Origin: Bacteriovorax sp. BSW11_IV
GTDB lineage: Bacteria > Bdellovibrionota > Bacteriovoracia > Bacteriovoracales > Bacteriovoracaceae
Direction: 5' to 3'
DNA: 49,803 bases
Assembly: GCF_000447755.1 (NCBI RefSeq)
Contig: NZ_AUNE01000057.1
Location: 1-49,803, forward strand
The notes under the pieces were generated by a model. It was not told the origin of the DNA, did not search any database, and saw nothing but the letters and a program-made list of their open reading frames with translations. How positions within the stretch are numbered: the first letter of the stretch is position 1; every line of letters starts with the position of its first letter. Positions 7,490 to 14,758 of the stretch are shown piece after piece. Both the position numbers and the translations under genes were made by a program.

Positions 7490-8761
7490 ATGACTAGAAA
7501 AGTCTGCATTATTGATTCTGCACGCACGCCGTTTTGTCGTTCGGGATCAAATTATATGAAAGTTTCAAATTTACAACTTGTTTCTCACGCAGTGAAAGAG
7601 TTAGTAAAAAAGTTGAATTTAACTGACAAAGAAGTCGGAGAGCTTGCCATTGGTGCAGTTTCAAAACACGCTGCTGACTTTGGTCTTGCAAGAGAATGTG
7701 TGGTAGAAAGTGGTCTTTCTCTAAAAACTCCAGCTTATGATATTCAAAAAGCATGTGGAACTTCACTAGAAGCTGCAATCAATATTGGTAATAAAATTGC
7801 GCTTGGACAAATTGATTGTGGAATTGCCGGTGGAGTTGATACAAATAGTGATATCCCAGTAGAATTCTCTCAAAAATTTTCTGATCGTATGGCCCGTATG
7901 AATTATGCAAGATCTACAGGGGATAAGCTTAAGGCGCTAAAAGGTTTTTCATTCAAAGAACTTCTTCCAAAATTTCCTGCAGTAAAAGAACCAAGAACAG
8001 GACTTTCTATGGGTGAGTCTTGTGAAATTATGGCCAAGACTTGGAATGTTACGCGTGAAGAACAAGATGAGTTGGCGGCAATTTCTCACAAGAATGCCGC
8101 AGCTGCTTATGAAGCTGGTTTCTATGACAATATGGTTTATGAATATAAAGGCGTAAAAGTTGATAATATTTTAAGAAAAGAAACGACAGTTGAAAAATTA
8201 GCGAAATTAAAACCGGCCTTCGATAAAACGTCTGGACAAGGGACATTAACAGCAGGGAATTCAACGCCACTTACAGATGGTGCAAGTTGTGTCTTCCTTT
8301 GCTCAGAAGAATATGCCAAAGAGCACAACCTTACAGTTCTTGCTTATTTAACTTTTGCCCAGTCTGCTGCAGTTGATTATATCAACGACGAGGGTCTTCT
8401 TATGGCACCGGCCTATGCCGTTCCAAAACTTTTGAAACAAGCGGGAATTACTCTTCAAGATTTTGATTACTATGAAATTCATGAGGCCTTTGCTGCTCAA
8501 GTTCTTTGTACACTTAAAGCATGGGAGTCAGAGGAATTTTGCAAATCTAAACTTGGCCTAGATAAAGCGCTAGGATCAATCGATCGTAATAAAATGAATG
8601 TAAAGGGTGGCTCTCTTGCTCTTGGACACCCTTTTGCTGCGACGGGTTCAAGGATTCTTGGAGGAATTGCAAAACTTTTAAATGAAAAAGGTAGTGGTCG
8701 TGCACTTATTTCGATCTGTACTGCAGGTGGTATGGGCGTGACGGCAATTGTTGAAAAGTAG
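7490..8761 (+). CDS. fadI: Acetyl-CoA acyltransferase (thiolase), FadI-like
   Basis: A 423-aa thiolase. The nucleophile Cys89 sits in KACGTSLEA, the second catalytic region is HEAFAAQ near residue 330, the GHPFAATG motif is near 380, and the acid/base Cys is in SICTAGGMG near the end. The middle (STPLTDGAS, NVKGGSLALGHPFA pattern) resembles FadI, the beta subunit of the anaerobic fatty-acid oxidation complex, more than short biosynthetic thiolases. It cleaves 3-ketoacyl-CoA to acetyl-CoA. No fadJ lies next to it in the window. A strong AAGGAG precedes the ATG. FadI is the best guess; another degradative thiolase is possible. Confidence 0.85.
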   Translation: MTRKVCIIDSARTPFCRSGSNYMKVSNLQLVSHAVKELVKKLNLTDKEVGELAIGAVSKHAADFGLARECVVESGLSLKTPAYDIQKACGTSLEAAINIGNKIALGQIDCGIAGGVDTNSDIPVEFSQKFSDRMARMNYARSTGDKLKALKGFSFKELLPKFPAVKEPRTGLSMGESCEIMAKTWNVTREEQDELAAISHKNAAAAYEAGFYDNMVYEYKGVKVDNILRKETTVEKLAKLKPAFDKTSGQGTLTAGNSTPLTDGASCVFLCSEEYAKEHNLTVLAYLTFAQSAAVDYINDEGLLMAPAYAVPKLLKQAGITLQDFDYYEIHEAFAAQVLCTLKAWESEEFCKSKLGLDKALGSIDRNKMNVKGGSLALGHPFAATGSRILGGIAKLLNEKGSGRALISICTAGGMGVTAIVEK

Positions 8762-8779
8762 TGTAGAAAATTCTAAAAT
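8751..8779 (+). promoter_or_regulatory. Candidate leaderless promoter of recQ
   Basis: TTGAAA (8751-8756), a 17-bp spacer and TAAAAT (8774-8779) make a near-consensus promoter inside the last codons of the thiolase gene. The -10 ends 5 nt before the GTG start at 8785 and no Shine-Dalgarno is visible. Confidence 0.55.
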
Positions 8780-8784
8780 GAGAT

Positions 8785-10620
8785 GTGACAACAATTAATA
8801 GTGAACACATCTCATACAAGGCCCATGAAATTTTACGTGAAGTTTTTGGTTTACAAAAATTTCGCTCGGGCCAAGAACAAATAGTCTCTCACGCCATTGG
8901 TGGGGGAGACTCTCTTGTTTTAATGCCTACGGGGGGAGGGAAATCCCTTTGTTTCCAAATCCCTTCAGTTGCAAGAAGCGGTGTCGGCGTTGTCATTTCT
9001 CCATTAATTTCTCTTATGCAAGACCAAGTTGAGGCCTTAAATGAAATGGGGCTTGAAGCACGATTTTTAAACTCTACACTTTCATTCAAAGAAGTTTTAG
9101 AAGTTGAAAGAGAATTTGTTAGCGGTAATATTGATTTTCTCTATATTTCCCCTGAACGTTTACAAAATGAACGAACACTTGAGTTATTAAGAAGAGGGAA
9201 GATATCTCTTTTTGCCGTAGATGAGGCCCATTGTGTGTCTAAGTGGGGCCATGATTTTCGTCCTGATTATTTGAAGCTTTCAATATTAAAAAAAGAATTT
9301 CCAAATGTTCCGCTCATGGCACTGACGGCAACAGCAGATAAAAATACACAAAAAGAAATTGTAAAGTCCCTTGGTCTTCACAAGGCCTCTATTTTCTCAT
9401 CATCTTTTGATCGTCCCAATATTCAAATCCTGTTAGAAAAACGAAGTGATTGGAAAAATCAACTCCTCGATTTTCTAGATGGTTTTGATGGTGATGAAAC
9501 GGGTATAATTTATTGTTTATCGCGAAAAAAAGTTGAAGAAGTTGCGGACTTTCTCAATGATCAGGGCCTTAGTGCTTATCCTTATCATGCTGGGCTGTCT
9601 CAAAATTTAAGATCTCGCTATCAAGAAAAGTTCACCAATGATGAAGGTGTCATTATGGTTGCGACTATTGCCTTTGGAATGGGGATTAACAGACCAGATG
9701 TTCGTTTTGTTTGTCATTTGGATATGCCAAAAAGTGTTGAATCTTATTACCAAGAAATTGGACGTGCGGGTCGTGATGGTCTACCTGCAATGGCCTATCT
9801 CACTTATTCCACTGCAGATGCTGTTACTTTGCGAATGATGGTACGTAAGAATCGCATGCCAAAGGAAATTGAAAAAATAAATAATGAGCAAATTGATTCT
9901 ATGCTTGGACTTTGTCAGACAACTTTTTGTCGCAGGCAAGTTATCTTGGGCCACTTTGATGAACTGGCCCCAGAATTTTGTGGTAATTGTGATATTTGTG
10001 CTGGCTCACTTGATGGTGAAGAAATTTTTAATGGCACTGAATATGTCGTGATATTACTTACTGAAATTTATGATCAAAAATCTGGAATTTCTGCGGATGC
10101 GCTGCTCAGTTTCCTGGCCAATAAATATCAAATTCATCCCGACGAAAAAAGAAATTATAGTGGCTGGAGTTATGTTCTTCGCTTAACTAGGGCCTCTGGA
10201 CTTGTTAGGGCCGATTATGAAAATGGACATAAATTGAAAATAACTCAGATGTCTTTGCCATATATTAAGGGAGAAGAACAATTTCGTTTTATTCATGATC
10301 CCTTTAGTGAGGCGGCAGGAACCACAAGTAAAAAGGCGGATAAATTTGTTCGTCAAACAAAATCAAAGACCAAGAAAATTAAGCGTAAACGTGCTCAAGT
10401 TGGTGAACGTGCCTTATTTGATGAATTAAAAGATCTGCGTGCAAAAATTGCAAAGAAAAGACGAATGGCCGCTTACAAAGTTTTTCATGATGCTACTTTG
10501 ATTGAAATGGTTGAGAGAAGGCCACAAACAGATCGTGAGTTTCTAGAACTCAATGGCGTAGGGCCAGTCAAACTCAAGAAATATGGTGCCATGTTCATGG
10601 ATATTATCCAGTCACATTAA
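8785..10620 (+). CDS. recQ: ATP-dependent DNA helicase RecQ
   Basis: A 611-aa RecQ with the full bacterial layout. The helicase core has Walker [13 protein letters not shown] (about 47-58), DEAH box [17 protein letters not shown] (about 144-160), motif III LTATAD, and motif [12 protein letters not shown]. Four zinc-binding cysteines (C-FC...FCGNCDIC) follow at about 375-410, then a winged-helix RQC region and a C-terminal HRDC domain (about 530-608, [12 protein letters not shown]). It unwinds DNA 3'-5' in recombination and fork repair. It starts at GTG without a ribosome binding site, with a near-consensus promoter ending 5 nt upstream. GGCC occurs 16 times across the gene and its immediate upstream bases. 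Confidence 0.97.
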   Translation: MTTINSEHISYKAHEILREVFGLQKFRSGQEQIVSHAIGGGDSLVLMPTGGGKSLCFQIPSVARSGVGVVISPLISLMQDQVEALNEMGLEARFLNSTLSFKEVLEVEREFVSGNIDFLYISPERLQNERTLELLRRGKISLFAVDEAHCVSKWGHDFRPDYLKLSILKKEFPNVPLMALTATADKNTQKEIVKSLGLHKASIFSSSFDRPNIQILLEKRSDWKNQLLDFLDGFDGDETGIIYCLSRKKVEEVADFLNDQGLSAYPYHAGLSQNLRSRYQEKFTNDEGVIMVATIAFGMGINRPDVRFVCHLDMPKSVESYYQEIGRAGRDGLPAMAYLTYSTADAVTLRMMVRKNRMPKEIEKINNEQIDSMLGLCQTTFCRRQVILGHFDELAPEFCGNCDICAGSLDGEEIFNGTEYVVILLTEIYDQKSGISADALLSFLANKYQIHPDEKRNYSGWSYVLRLTRASGLVRADYENGHKLKITQMSLPYIKGEEQFRFIHDPFSEAAGTTSKKADKFVRQTKSKTKKIKRKRAQVGERALFDELKDLRAKIAKKRRMAAYKVFHDATLIEMVERRPQTDREFLELNGVGPVKLKKYGAMFMDIIQSH

Positions 10621-10621
10621 G

Positions 10622-10651
10622 TTTACATTCTGTTTCAAAACTTTTTATAAT
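10622..10651 (+). promoter_or_regulatory. Promoter of the beta-helix protein gene
   Basis: TTTACA (10622-10627), 18-bp spacer, TATAAT (10646-10651). The start point near 10658 gives a leader of about 22 nt that carries GGAGG. Confidence 0.55.
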
Positions 10652-10679
10652 TTATAAAACATTATCACGGAGGATTCCC

Positions 10680-11123
10680 ATGAAGTATTTCATAGCATCA
10701 TGCTTTTTCTTATTATCGTTTGCTCTTAAGGCAGCTCCTTGCAATGGTCAAAGTGGAGAGTATTTTATTAATGCTAATGGTGAACGTGGTGGCTTTGTTG
10801 CTGATACGGCGATGGTTGAGTCAACTGTTTATCTTGGTGAGAATGTACAAATTTGTGATAATGCAATGGTATTAGATAAGGCCCAGATTACTGGCAATGC
10901 CATCATCAGTGGAAGTGCTAGAGTCTATGATCGTGCAAAAGTTTTTGGTGAAGCTCGCGTTTATGACAATGCTGAGGTTTATGATACAGCGATGGTTTGG
11001 GATAATGCTGAGGCCTATGGAAATGCTAGAATTTTTGGTTTTGCTGGCCTAAAAGGAAATGTAAAAGTTTACGGTGTGGCCAAAATGTTTGATGCGACTT
11101 ATTCAAGCGGCCGCTATTTCTAA
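10680..11123 (+). CDS. Secreted left-handed beta-helix (hexapeptide-like repeat) protein
   Basis: A 147-aa protein with a signal peptide (cleavage after about LKAAP) and then about ten short repeats of the type xA-x-V-x-G/D-x-A (ITGNAIISGSARVYDRAKVFG, VYDNAEVYDTAMVWDNAEAYG). Such repeats fold into a left-handed parallel beta-helix, as in YdcK-type and acetyltransferase domains. No catalytic His or CoA-binding region is visible, so it is more likely structural or ligand-binding than an enzyme. It has a good GGAGG site, its own promoter and a downstream terminator, so it is a single-gene unit. Confidence 0.78.
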   Translation: MKYFIASCFFLLSFALKAAPCNGQSGEYFINANGERGGFVADTAMVESTVYLGENVQICDNAMVLDKAQITGNAIISGSARVYDRAKVFGEARVYDNAEVYDTAMVWDNAEAYGNARIFGFAGLKGNVKVYGVAKMFDATYSSGRYF

Positions 11124-11126
11124 TAA

Positions 11127-11150
11127 AAAAGGCCCAGACTTTGGGCCTCA
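11127..11150. terminator. Bidirectional intrinsic terminator
   Basis: Stem AGGCCCA/TGGGCCT (11130-11136 with 11142-11148) and a 5-nt loop. The plus strand is followed by a T-rich stretch; the minus strand by six T. It ends both the beta-helix gene and the small Cys-rich gene, whose stop codon overlaps the stem. Confidence 0.85.
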
Positions 11151-11237
11151 TTCTTTTTCTTGTTCTTTTTTTTCTTCTGGTTTTTTGTACCATGGACAGT
11201 CTGGACATCCCGTTTGACAACAATCTTCTTCTTTCAT
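11148..11237 (-). CDS. 29-aa Cys-rich protein, DUF5522-like
   Basis: An ORF of 29 codons starting 1 base after the stop of the haem-binding-domain gene, with AAGGAT inside the end of that gene as ribosome binding site. The product begins MKEEDCCQTGCPDCPWY and ends in a Lys/Glu-rich tail. The CC-x3-C-x2-CPW arrangement resembles the small DUF5522 family, whose four cysteines probably bind a metal. The stop codon is embedded in a strong bidirectional terminator, which supports a real operon end. Function unknown; translational coupling suggests it works with the upstream haem protein. Confidence 0.65.
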   Translation of the reverse strand: MKEEDCCQTGCPDCPWYKKPEEKKEQEKE

Positions 11238-11238
11238 T

Positions 11239-11718
11239 TTAATCCTTAAGCCTTTTCATTGCGCTCTCAATCCATGAGTTTATTATTTCAATTTCTTTTT
11301 CAGAAAGCTTAGCGCTTGGATGGAGATATTGATAACTCTTTGGTGGCATTCTAAATTCATTGATACTTTTTTTTATATAGGTCAGGTCACTCTGTGGGGT
11401 GCCATGGCCAACAAATGGGAAATCGTTAGTAAAATCGATATGTGAAAGCGCATCAGAGATGTCTTTATCGATCATATCTTTAATGTAGGGTAGATTGTAG
11501 TACCAAGGGTAATTCGTTTTTTGGGAGTGGCAATCAAAACAACTTCTCGCAAAGATAGGTTTGATTTGGCCTTTATACTCTTCACCTAGATTAATTATTA
11601 GAGAATTATCGTTCTTCTCTTTTTGTTTTTTAGTTTCGAGCTCATCGTGTTTTTCACTACCATGGGAAAATATATTTCCAGAATAGATGGCCATGAGAAT
11701 AATTAATGCTTTTTTCAT
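11239..11718 (-). CDS. Exported haem-binding-domain protein (Haem_bd type)
   Basis: A 159-aa protein with a signal peptide (MKKALIILMAIYSGNIFS), a charged linker, then a CxxCH haem site (SCFDCHSQKTNYPWYYNLP) and a C-terminal region FRMPPKSYQYLHPSAKLSEKE. The sequence around CxxCH and the following aromatic residues is typical of the Haem_bd family of periplasmic monohaem proteins. Its Met in FRMPP could be the sixth ligand. Between it and the upstream gene is a perfect 12-bp inverted repeat immediately before the ATG. No clear ribosome binding site is seen. Downstream it is coupled to the 29-aa Cys-rich gene. Confidence 0.82.
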   Translation of the reverse strand: MKKALIILMAIYSGNIFSHGSEKHDELETKKQKEKNDNSLIINLGEEYKGQIKPIFARSCFDCHSQKTNYPWYYNLPYIKDMIDKDISDALSHIDFTNDFPFVGHGTPQSDLTYIKKSINEFRMPPKSYQYLHPSAKLSEKEIEIINSWIESAMKRLKD

Positions 11719-11722
11719 GATT

Positions 11723-11749
11723 AAAACATACCCCCATGGGGTATGTTTT
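11723..11749. repeat. Perfect 12-bp inverted repeat, CsoR/CstR-like operator or hairpin
   Basis: Arms AAAACATACCCC and GGGGTATGTTTT separated by 3 nt, ending 5 nt before the ATG of the haem-protein gene. The core TACCCC...GGGGTA resembles operators of CsoR/RcnR-family repressors. On the minus strand it contains TATGTT, 6 nt from the ATG, so it could cover the -10. As RNA it would be a hairpin with no good T-run. Confidence 0.6.
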
Positions 11750-11766
11750 GAAAAGAGAATTTTTAC

Positions 11767-12168
11767 TTAGTTAGAATATTCTTTAAGTTTTTCAGTCAGC
11801 CAAGGTCCAAGCTCTTTTTTACCTTCAGCGGTTATTATGTAGTAGGGCTCGCCTGTTGTTGATGATTTAGAGGCAATCTTTTCAATAAATTCTGATGCCT
11901 TTATTTCTTTTTTCGGCCCAAAAAATAAAAACATACTTGTGGCCTTTTGGAGCTTGAATGCCAAATGGCCCTTGGCTTCACTGGCCTTATGTGTTGACCC
12001 GTTTCTTTCAAAAGTGGCCCCTGATTTTTCAATGCTATTGAGAAGGTATTCAATTTTTTTCGTCTCAATATCTTCAGAGGCAAATGTTGTTGGCATACAT
12101 AGACCGACTAAAATAGTCGCAAATAGGGAAATAAAGTTGAATTTACTTAATAAAGTGAACATTTTCAT
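11767..12168 (-). CDS. Exported DUF5329 family protein
   Basis: The start is placed at the ATG at 12168 (133 aa), because TATACT ends 6 nt before it and the longer form from 12186 has no start signal and spoils the signal peptide. The mature part has the DUF5329 pattern: KIEYLLNSIEKSGATFERNG, SEAKGHLAFKL, FIEKIASKSSTTGEPYYI and a terminal WLTEKLKEY. The family is small, periplasmic and of unknown function. It is divergent from the lipoprotein gene, with overlapping -10 boxes. Confidence 0.78.
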   Translation of the reverse strand: MKMFTLLSKFNFISLFATILVGLCMPTTFASEDIETKKIEYLLNSIEKSGATFERNGSTHKASEAKGHLAFKLQKATSMFLFFGPKKEIKASEFIEKIASKSSTTGEPYYIITAEGKKELGPWLTEKLKEYSN

Positions 12169-12174
12169 TTCTAG

Positions 12175-12182
12175 AGTATAAT
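12175..12182. promoter_or_regulatory. Overlapping divergent -10 boxes, both leaderless
   Basis: AGTATAAT holds TATAAT on the plus strand (12177-12182), 7 nt before the GTG at 12190, and TATACT on the minus strand (12180-12175), 6 nt before the ATG at 12168. Polymerase could occupy only one at a time. Confidence 0.5.
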
Positions 12183-12189
12183 ACATTTT

Positions 12190-12783
12190 GTGACAGTCGC
12201 TAAAAAAATCATTCCATTACTTTTCTGCCTTTTATCGGCCTCATGCTCGCTACTAAATAGTGCTAGTGTCAATTTAAAGTATACAGTTTCAGAAGCTGAA
12301 ATTGATGGAGTGAAGTACCAAAATAGAGAGCGATTAAGTGATGGCTCCATTTCAATTCGCAATATCCAGCACCCTAGACGCTATGGTCGCTGGAATATGA
12401 ATTTGCGTTTAACGCCTTCTATTCATTACGATAAAACAACATTTGTAACAAATGAACTTTGTCCAAACGAAAGTGGGGTCATGGTAGATTGCGCGGATAT
12501 TAAACTTCGGCGTTTATCTATTCTTGGAAATTTAAAGCTAACCACTCATACTCCAATTGGTGCCTTTGTACTCACAGGGGGATTTGGTGGGGCCTTAAAA
12601 AATATGACGACACTGGGGGGAATGGATTCAACGACTACTACAGAGATTAGAAAAATTGACTTCGCCTGGGTAGCGTTTATATCAAAGAGGTTTTATATCT
12701 TAATGGGGCCTCGGTACTACAAAGAACAATTCGAACAATATACCTTTGCTATTCGTTTAGGTTATATGTGGGGTCGAATTTAA
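12190..12783 (+). CDS. Lipoprotein with beta-barrel-like sequence, unknown function
   Basis: A 197-aa product with a lipobox (LLSASC, Cys19) after a hydrophobic signal. The rest has alternating-hydrophobicity strands, conserved-looking aromatics and a last segment YTFAIRLGYMWGRI like an outer-membrane barrel strand. I do not recognise a family. Translation starts at GTG with no ribosome binding site; TATAAT ends 7 nt upstream. The last 27 bases overlap the convergent cobB gene. Confidence 0.65.
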   Translation: MTVAKKIIPLLFCLLSASCSLLNSASVNLKYTVSEAEIDGVKYQNRERLSDGSISIRNIQHPRRYGRWNMNLRLTPSIHYDKTTFVTNELCPNESGVMVDCADIKLRRLSILGNLKLTTHTPIGAFVLTGGFGGALKNMTTLGGMDSTTTTEIRKIDFAWVAFISKRFYILMGPRYYKEQFEQYTFAIRLGYMWGRI

Positions 12784-13491
12784 GAGTTCTTCGACATATT
12801 TTGGCACAGTTTGTGATGCAGGGCCGACTATATGTTGGTGAAAGCTATCGCTAACTTGAGTGTCATTGAGATTAAATTCTAACGTATGCGCCCCATTTTC
12901 TCGGGCCAAATCAACGAGCATGGCCGCAGGATAAACGACACCTGAAGTTCCGATGGCAATGAAAAGATCGCATTGGGCCGTATGATGATAAATTTCATCC
13001 ATTGAAAATGGAGTTTCTCCAAACCAAACAATATGTGGTCTGAGGTTTCCTTCTTTTAAGCAACAAGGGCATGCTCTGTGCGCAGAGATATTTTCTTTTA
13101 TTTCGAAGACTTTTTTAGACTCTATGCAACGCATTTTTGTAAGCTCACCATGCATATGAAGAACCTGAGGGGAACCTGCGCGCTCATGAAGATTGTCAAC
13201 ATTCTGAGTAATAAGAAAAATTTCAGAGTTTGGCAGCTCTCTTTGAAGTCTCGCTACGGCCAAATGTGCTTCGTTCGGTGCCACTTCAGAGCTTAGGAGT
13301 TGTTTTCTTCTCATGTTGTAAAAACGGTGGACAAGTTCAGGGTCTCTTTCAAAGCCCTGAGGTGAGGCGACTTCTAAAATATTATGATCTTCCCAAAGTC
13401 CATTTTGGTCTCTGAAGGTCTTAATTCCTGATTCGGCAGATATTCCAGCTCCAGTCAAGATCACAATTTTTTTATTTTTATTATCGCTCAT
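12757..13491 (-). CDS. cobB: NAD-dependent protein deacylase, sirtuin CobB (class III type)
   Basis: A 244-aa sirtuin: NAD-binding GAGISAESGIKTFR (14-27), TQNVDNLHERAG (95-106), catalytic His114 in HMHGE, zinc region with MRC and ACPCC, and RPHIVWFGE. Tyr58 and Arg61 form the YxxR pair of class III sirtuins (as SIRT5 Tyr102/Arg105), which accept succinyl- or other acidic acyl-lysines, so desuccinylase activity is expected besides deacetylation. The ATG has no ribosome binding site; TATGAT ends 6 nt upstream. The 3' end overlaps the convergent lipoprotein gene by 27 bases. Confidence 0.95.
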   Translation of the reverse strand: MSDNKNKKIVILTGAGISAESGIKTFRDQNGLWEDHNILEVASPQGFERDPELVHRFYNMRRKQLLSSEVAPNEAHLAVARLQRELPNSEIFLITQNVDNLHERAGSPQVLHMHGELTKMRCIESKKVFEIKENISAHRACPCCLKEGNLRPHIVWFGETPFSMDEIYHHTAQCDLFIAIGTSGVVYPAAMLVDLARENGAHTLEFNLNDTQVSDSFHQHIVGPASQTVPKYVEELLNSTPHIT

Positions 13492-13497
13492 AAAACC

Positions 13498-13503
13498 ATC
13501 ATA
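13498..13503 (-). promoter_or_regulatory. -10 element of candidate leaderless cobB promoter
   Basis: TATGAT on the minus strand ends 6 nt before the cobB ATG (13491). No Shine-Dalgarno lies between; the -35 is unclear. Confidence 0.4.
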
Positions 13504-13594
13504 TCAGTATATTTATTCTTCGGAAAAAAAAATTTGACCTTTTGTTTTTTGTCCTTAAACTCGTAGCTCTAATTGGCAAAGATCGTAAGGGATT

Positions 13595-14758
13595 ATGAAT
13601 AAAAATAAGGCCATAGGAATTCAAAAATCACAAGTAATCAGCGCGGCAAGTGAAGAGATGATTCAACTTGATCTGCTAAGTTTTATTTCTGATAAAATTG
13701 TTCCAACAGACATTACCGAAAGAAAAAGACGCACTCGTTTTGTTACGGGTCGTGAAAAGCAAGCAAAGGCCTTAGGTAAAGGTCATCGCTACTACGGTCA
13801 CGTCGATAAAAATAAAACTTTTGACACATTTTGCTTGGGGGAATCCAATAAGGCAGCGCTTGAAGCAACTAAGCGCTTTCTAGGACAAGAAAAATGTGAC
13901 TTTGGTGTGATTTATCTCATGGCAATGAGTGGCCTGGGTAAATCACACCTTCTTCATGCCGCGGCCAATGAGCTGATGGAGATGGGGAAGTCTTTTTATA
14001 TAACTTCACCTTCAATGCTTCAGGATTTAAAAGATCCATTTAATGAATTGAAAATGTATGATTTTCTTCTTATCGACGATATGGAAGAAATCGCACAGTT
14101 GGCCTATTTGCAACAAGAGTTTTGTCGACTTTTTGATTACGCAAAGATGGGTCGCATTAAAATTATTGTCACTGGTGCCGTACTACCTAGAAACTTGTCG
14201 TTTTGTGATGACCGTTTTAAAGGAAAGTTATCTGGTGCGCTAATACATAAAATATGCAAAATGAATTCTGATCTGGCCTTCTCAATTGTTGAAGCAAAAT
14301 GCCAGAGTATGAACTTAAATTTAGCTCAAACAGCAAAAGATTTAGTTGCCCATAGTTTCGATTTCAATGTTTACGGACTTGAAAGTGCTCTTTATAAATT
14401 AAAAAGCTATAGCGATATCTATAAAAAAGAAATCGATCTTGAGATTGCACTTCACGAACTAAAGAGTCTAGGCCGTGTTCTTGATAGAGACGATAATTGC
14501 CAGAAAATTATTGGACGTGTTGCAAGCTATTTCCATGTCGACAAGGACGATATTCTCTCTCCAGTGAGAAGAAAAGAAGTGGTTTATGCTCGCCATATGG
14601 CCATGTTCATCCTTAAAGAGAAAAATGGTCTGAATATAATGAGGATTGCGGATTTATTTGGTCGTGATCATAGTTCTATCATATATGGTATTTCTCGTAT
14701 GAAGCTCGAGATCGAAAAAGATCCCGAGCTATCAAAGATTGTCCATAATCTTATCTGA
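13595..14758 (+). CDS. DnaA-like AAA+ protein (paralogue lacking domain I)
   Basis: A 387-aa protein with DnaA domains III and IV. AAA+ part: FDTFCLGESNKAAL (about 76-89), P-loop AMSGLGKSHLLHA (110-122, first Gly replaced by Ala), Walker B FLLIDD (157-162). Domain IV, about 300-387, keeps the DnaA signature GRDHSSIIYGISRMK (356-370) and the conserved Arg in YARHMAMFIL. Domain I, which recruits helicase, is absent, and the N-terminus is a basic stretch. The box VII arginine finger position is Lys211 and the sensor II Arg is Tyr260, so ATP-driven oligomerisation is doubtful while DnaA-box binding looks intact. AAGGGA precedes the ATG. Neighbours are not replication genes, so I take it as a paralogue, not the main dnaA. 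Confidence 0.85.
   Translation: MNKNKAIGIQKSQVISAASEEMIQLDLLSFISDKIVPTDITERKRRTRFVTGREKQAKALGKGHRYYGHVDKNKTFDTFCLGESNKAALEATKRFLGQEKCDFGVIYLMAMSGLGKSHLLHAAANELMEMGKSFYITSPSMLQDLKDPFNELKMYDFLLIDDMEEIAQLAYLQQEFCRLFDYAKMGRIKIIVTGAVLPRNLSFCDDRFKGKLSGALIHKICKMNSDLAFSIVEAKCQSMNLNLAQTAKDLVAHSFDFNVYGLESALYKLKSYSDIYKKEIDLEIALHELKSLGRVLDRDDNCQKIIGRVASYFHVDKDDILSPVRRKEVVYARHMAMFILKEKNGLNIMRIADLFGRDHSSIIYGISRMKLEIEKDPELSKIVHNLI

Noticed and set aside
11026-11223. 65-aa minus-strand ORF at the end of the beta-helix gene
   Set aside because: It overlaps a well-supported gene and terminator in another frame. The real gene here is the 29-aa Cys-rich ORF.
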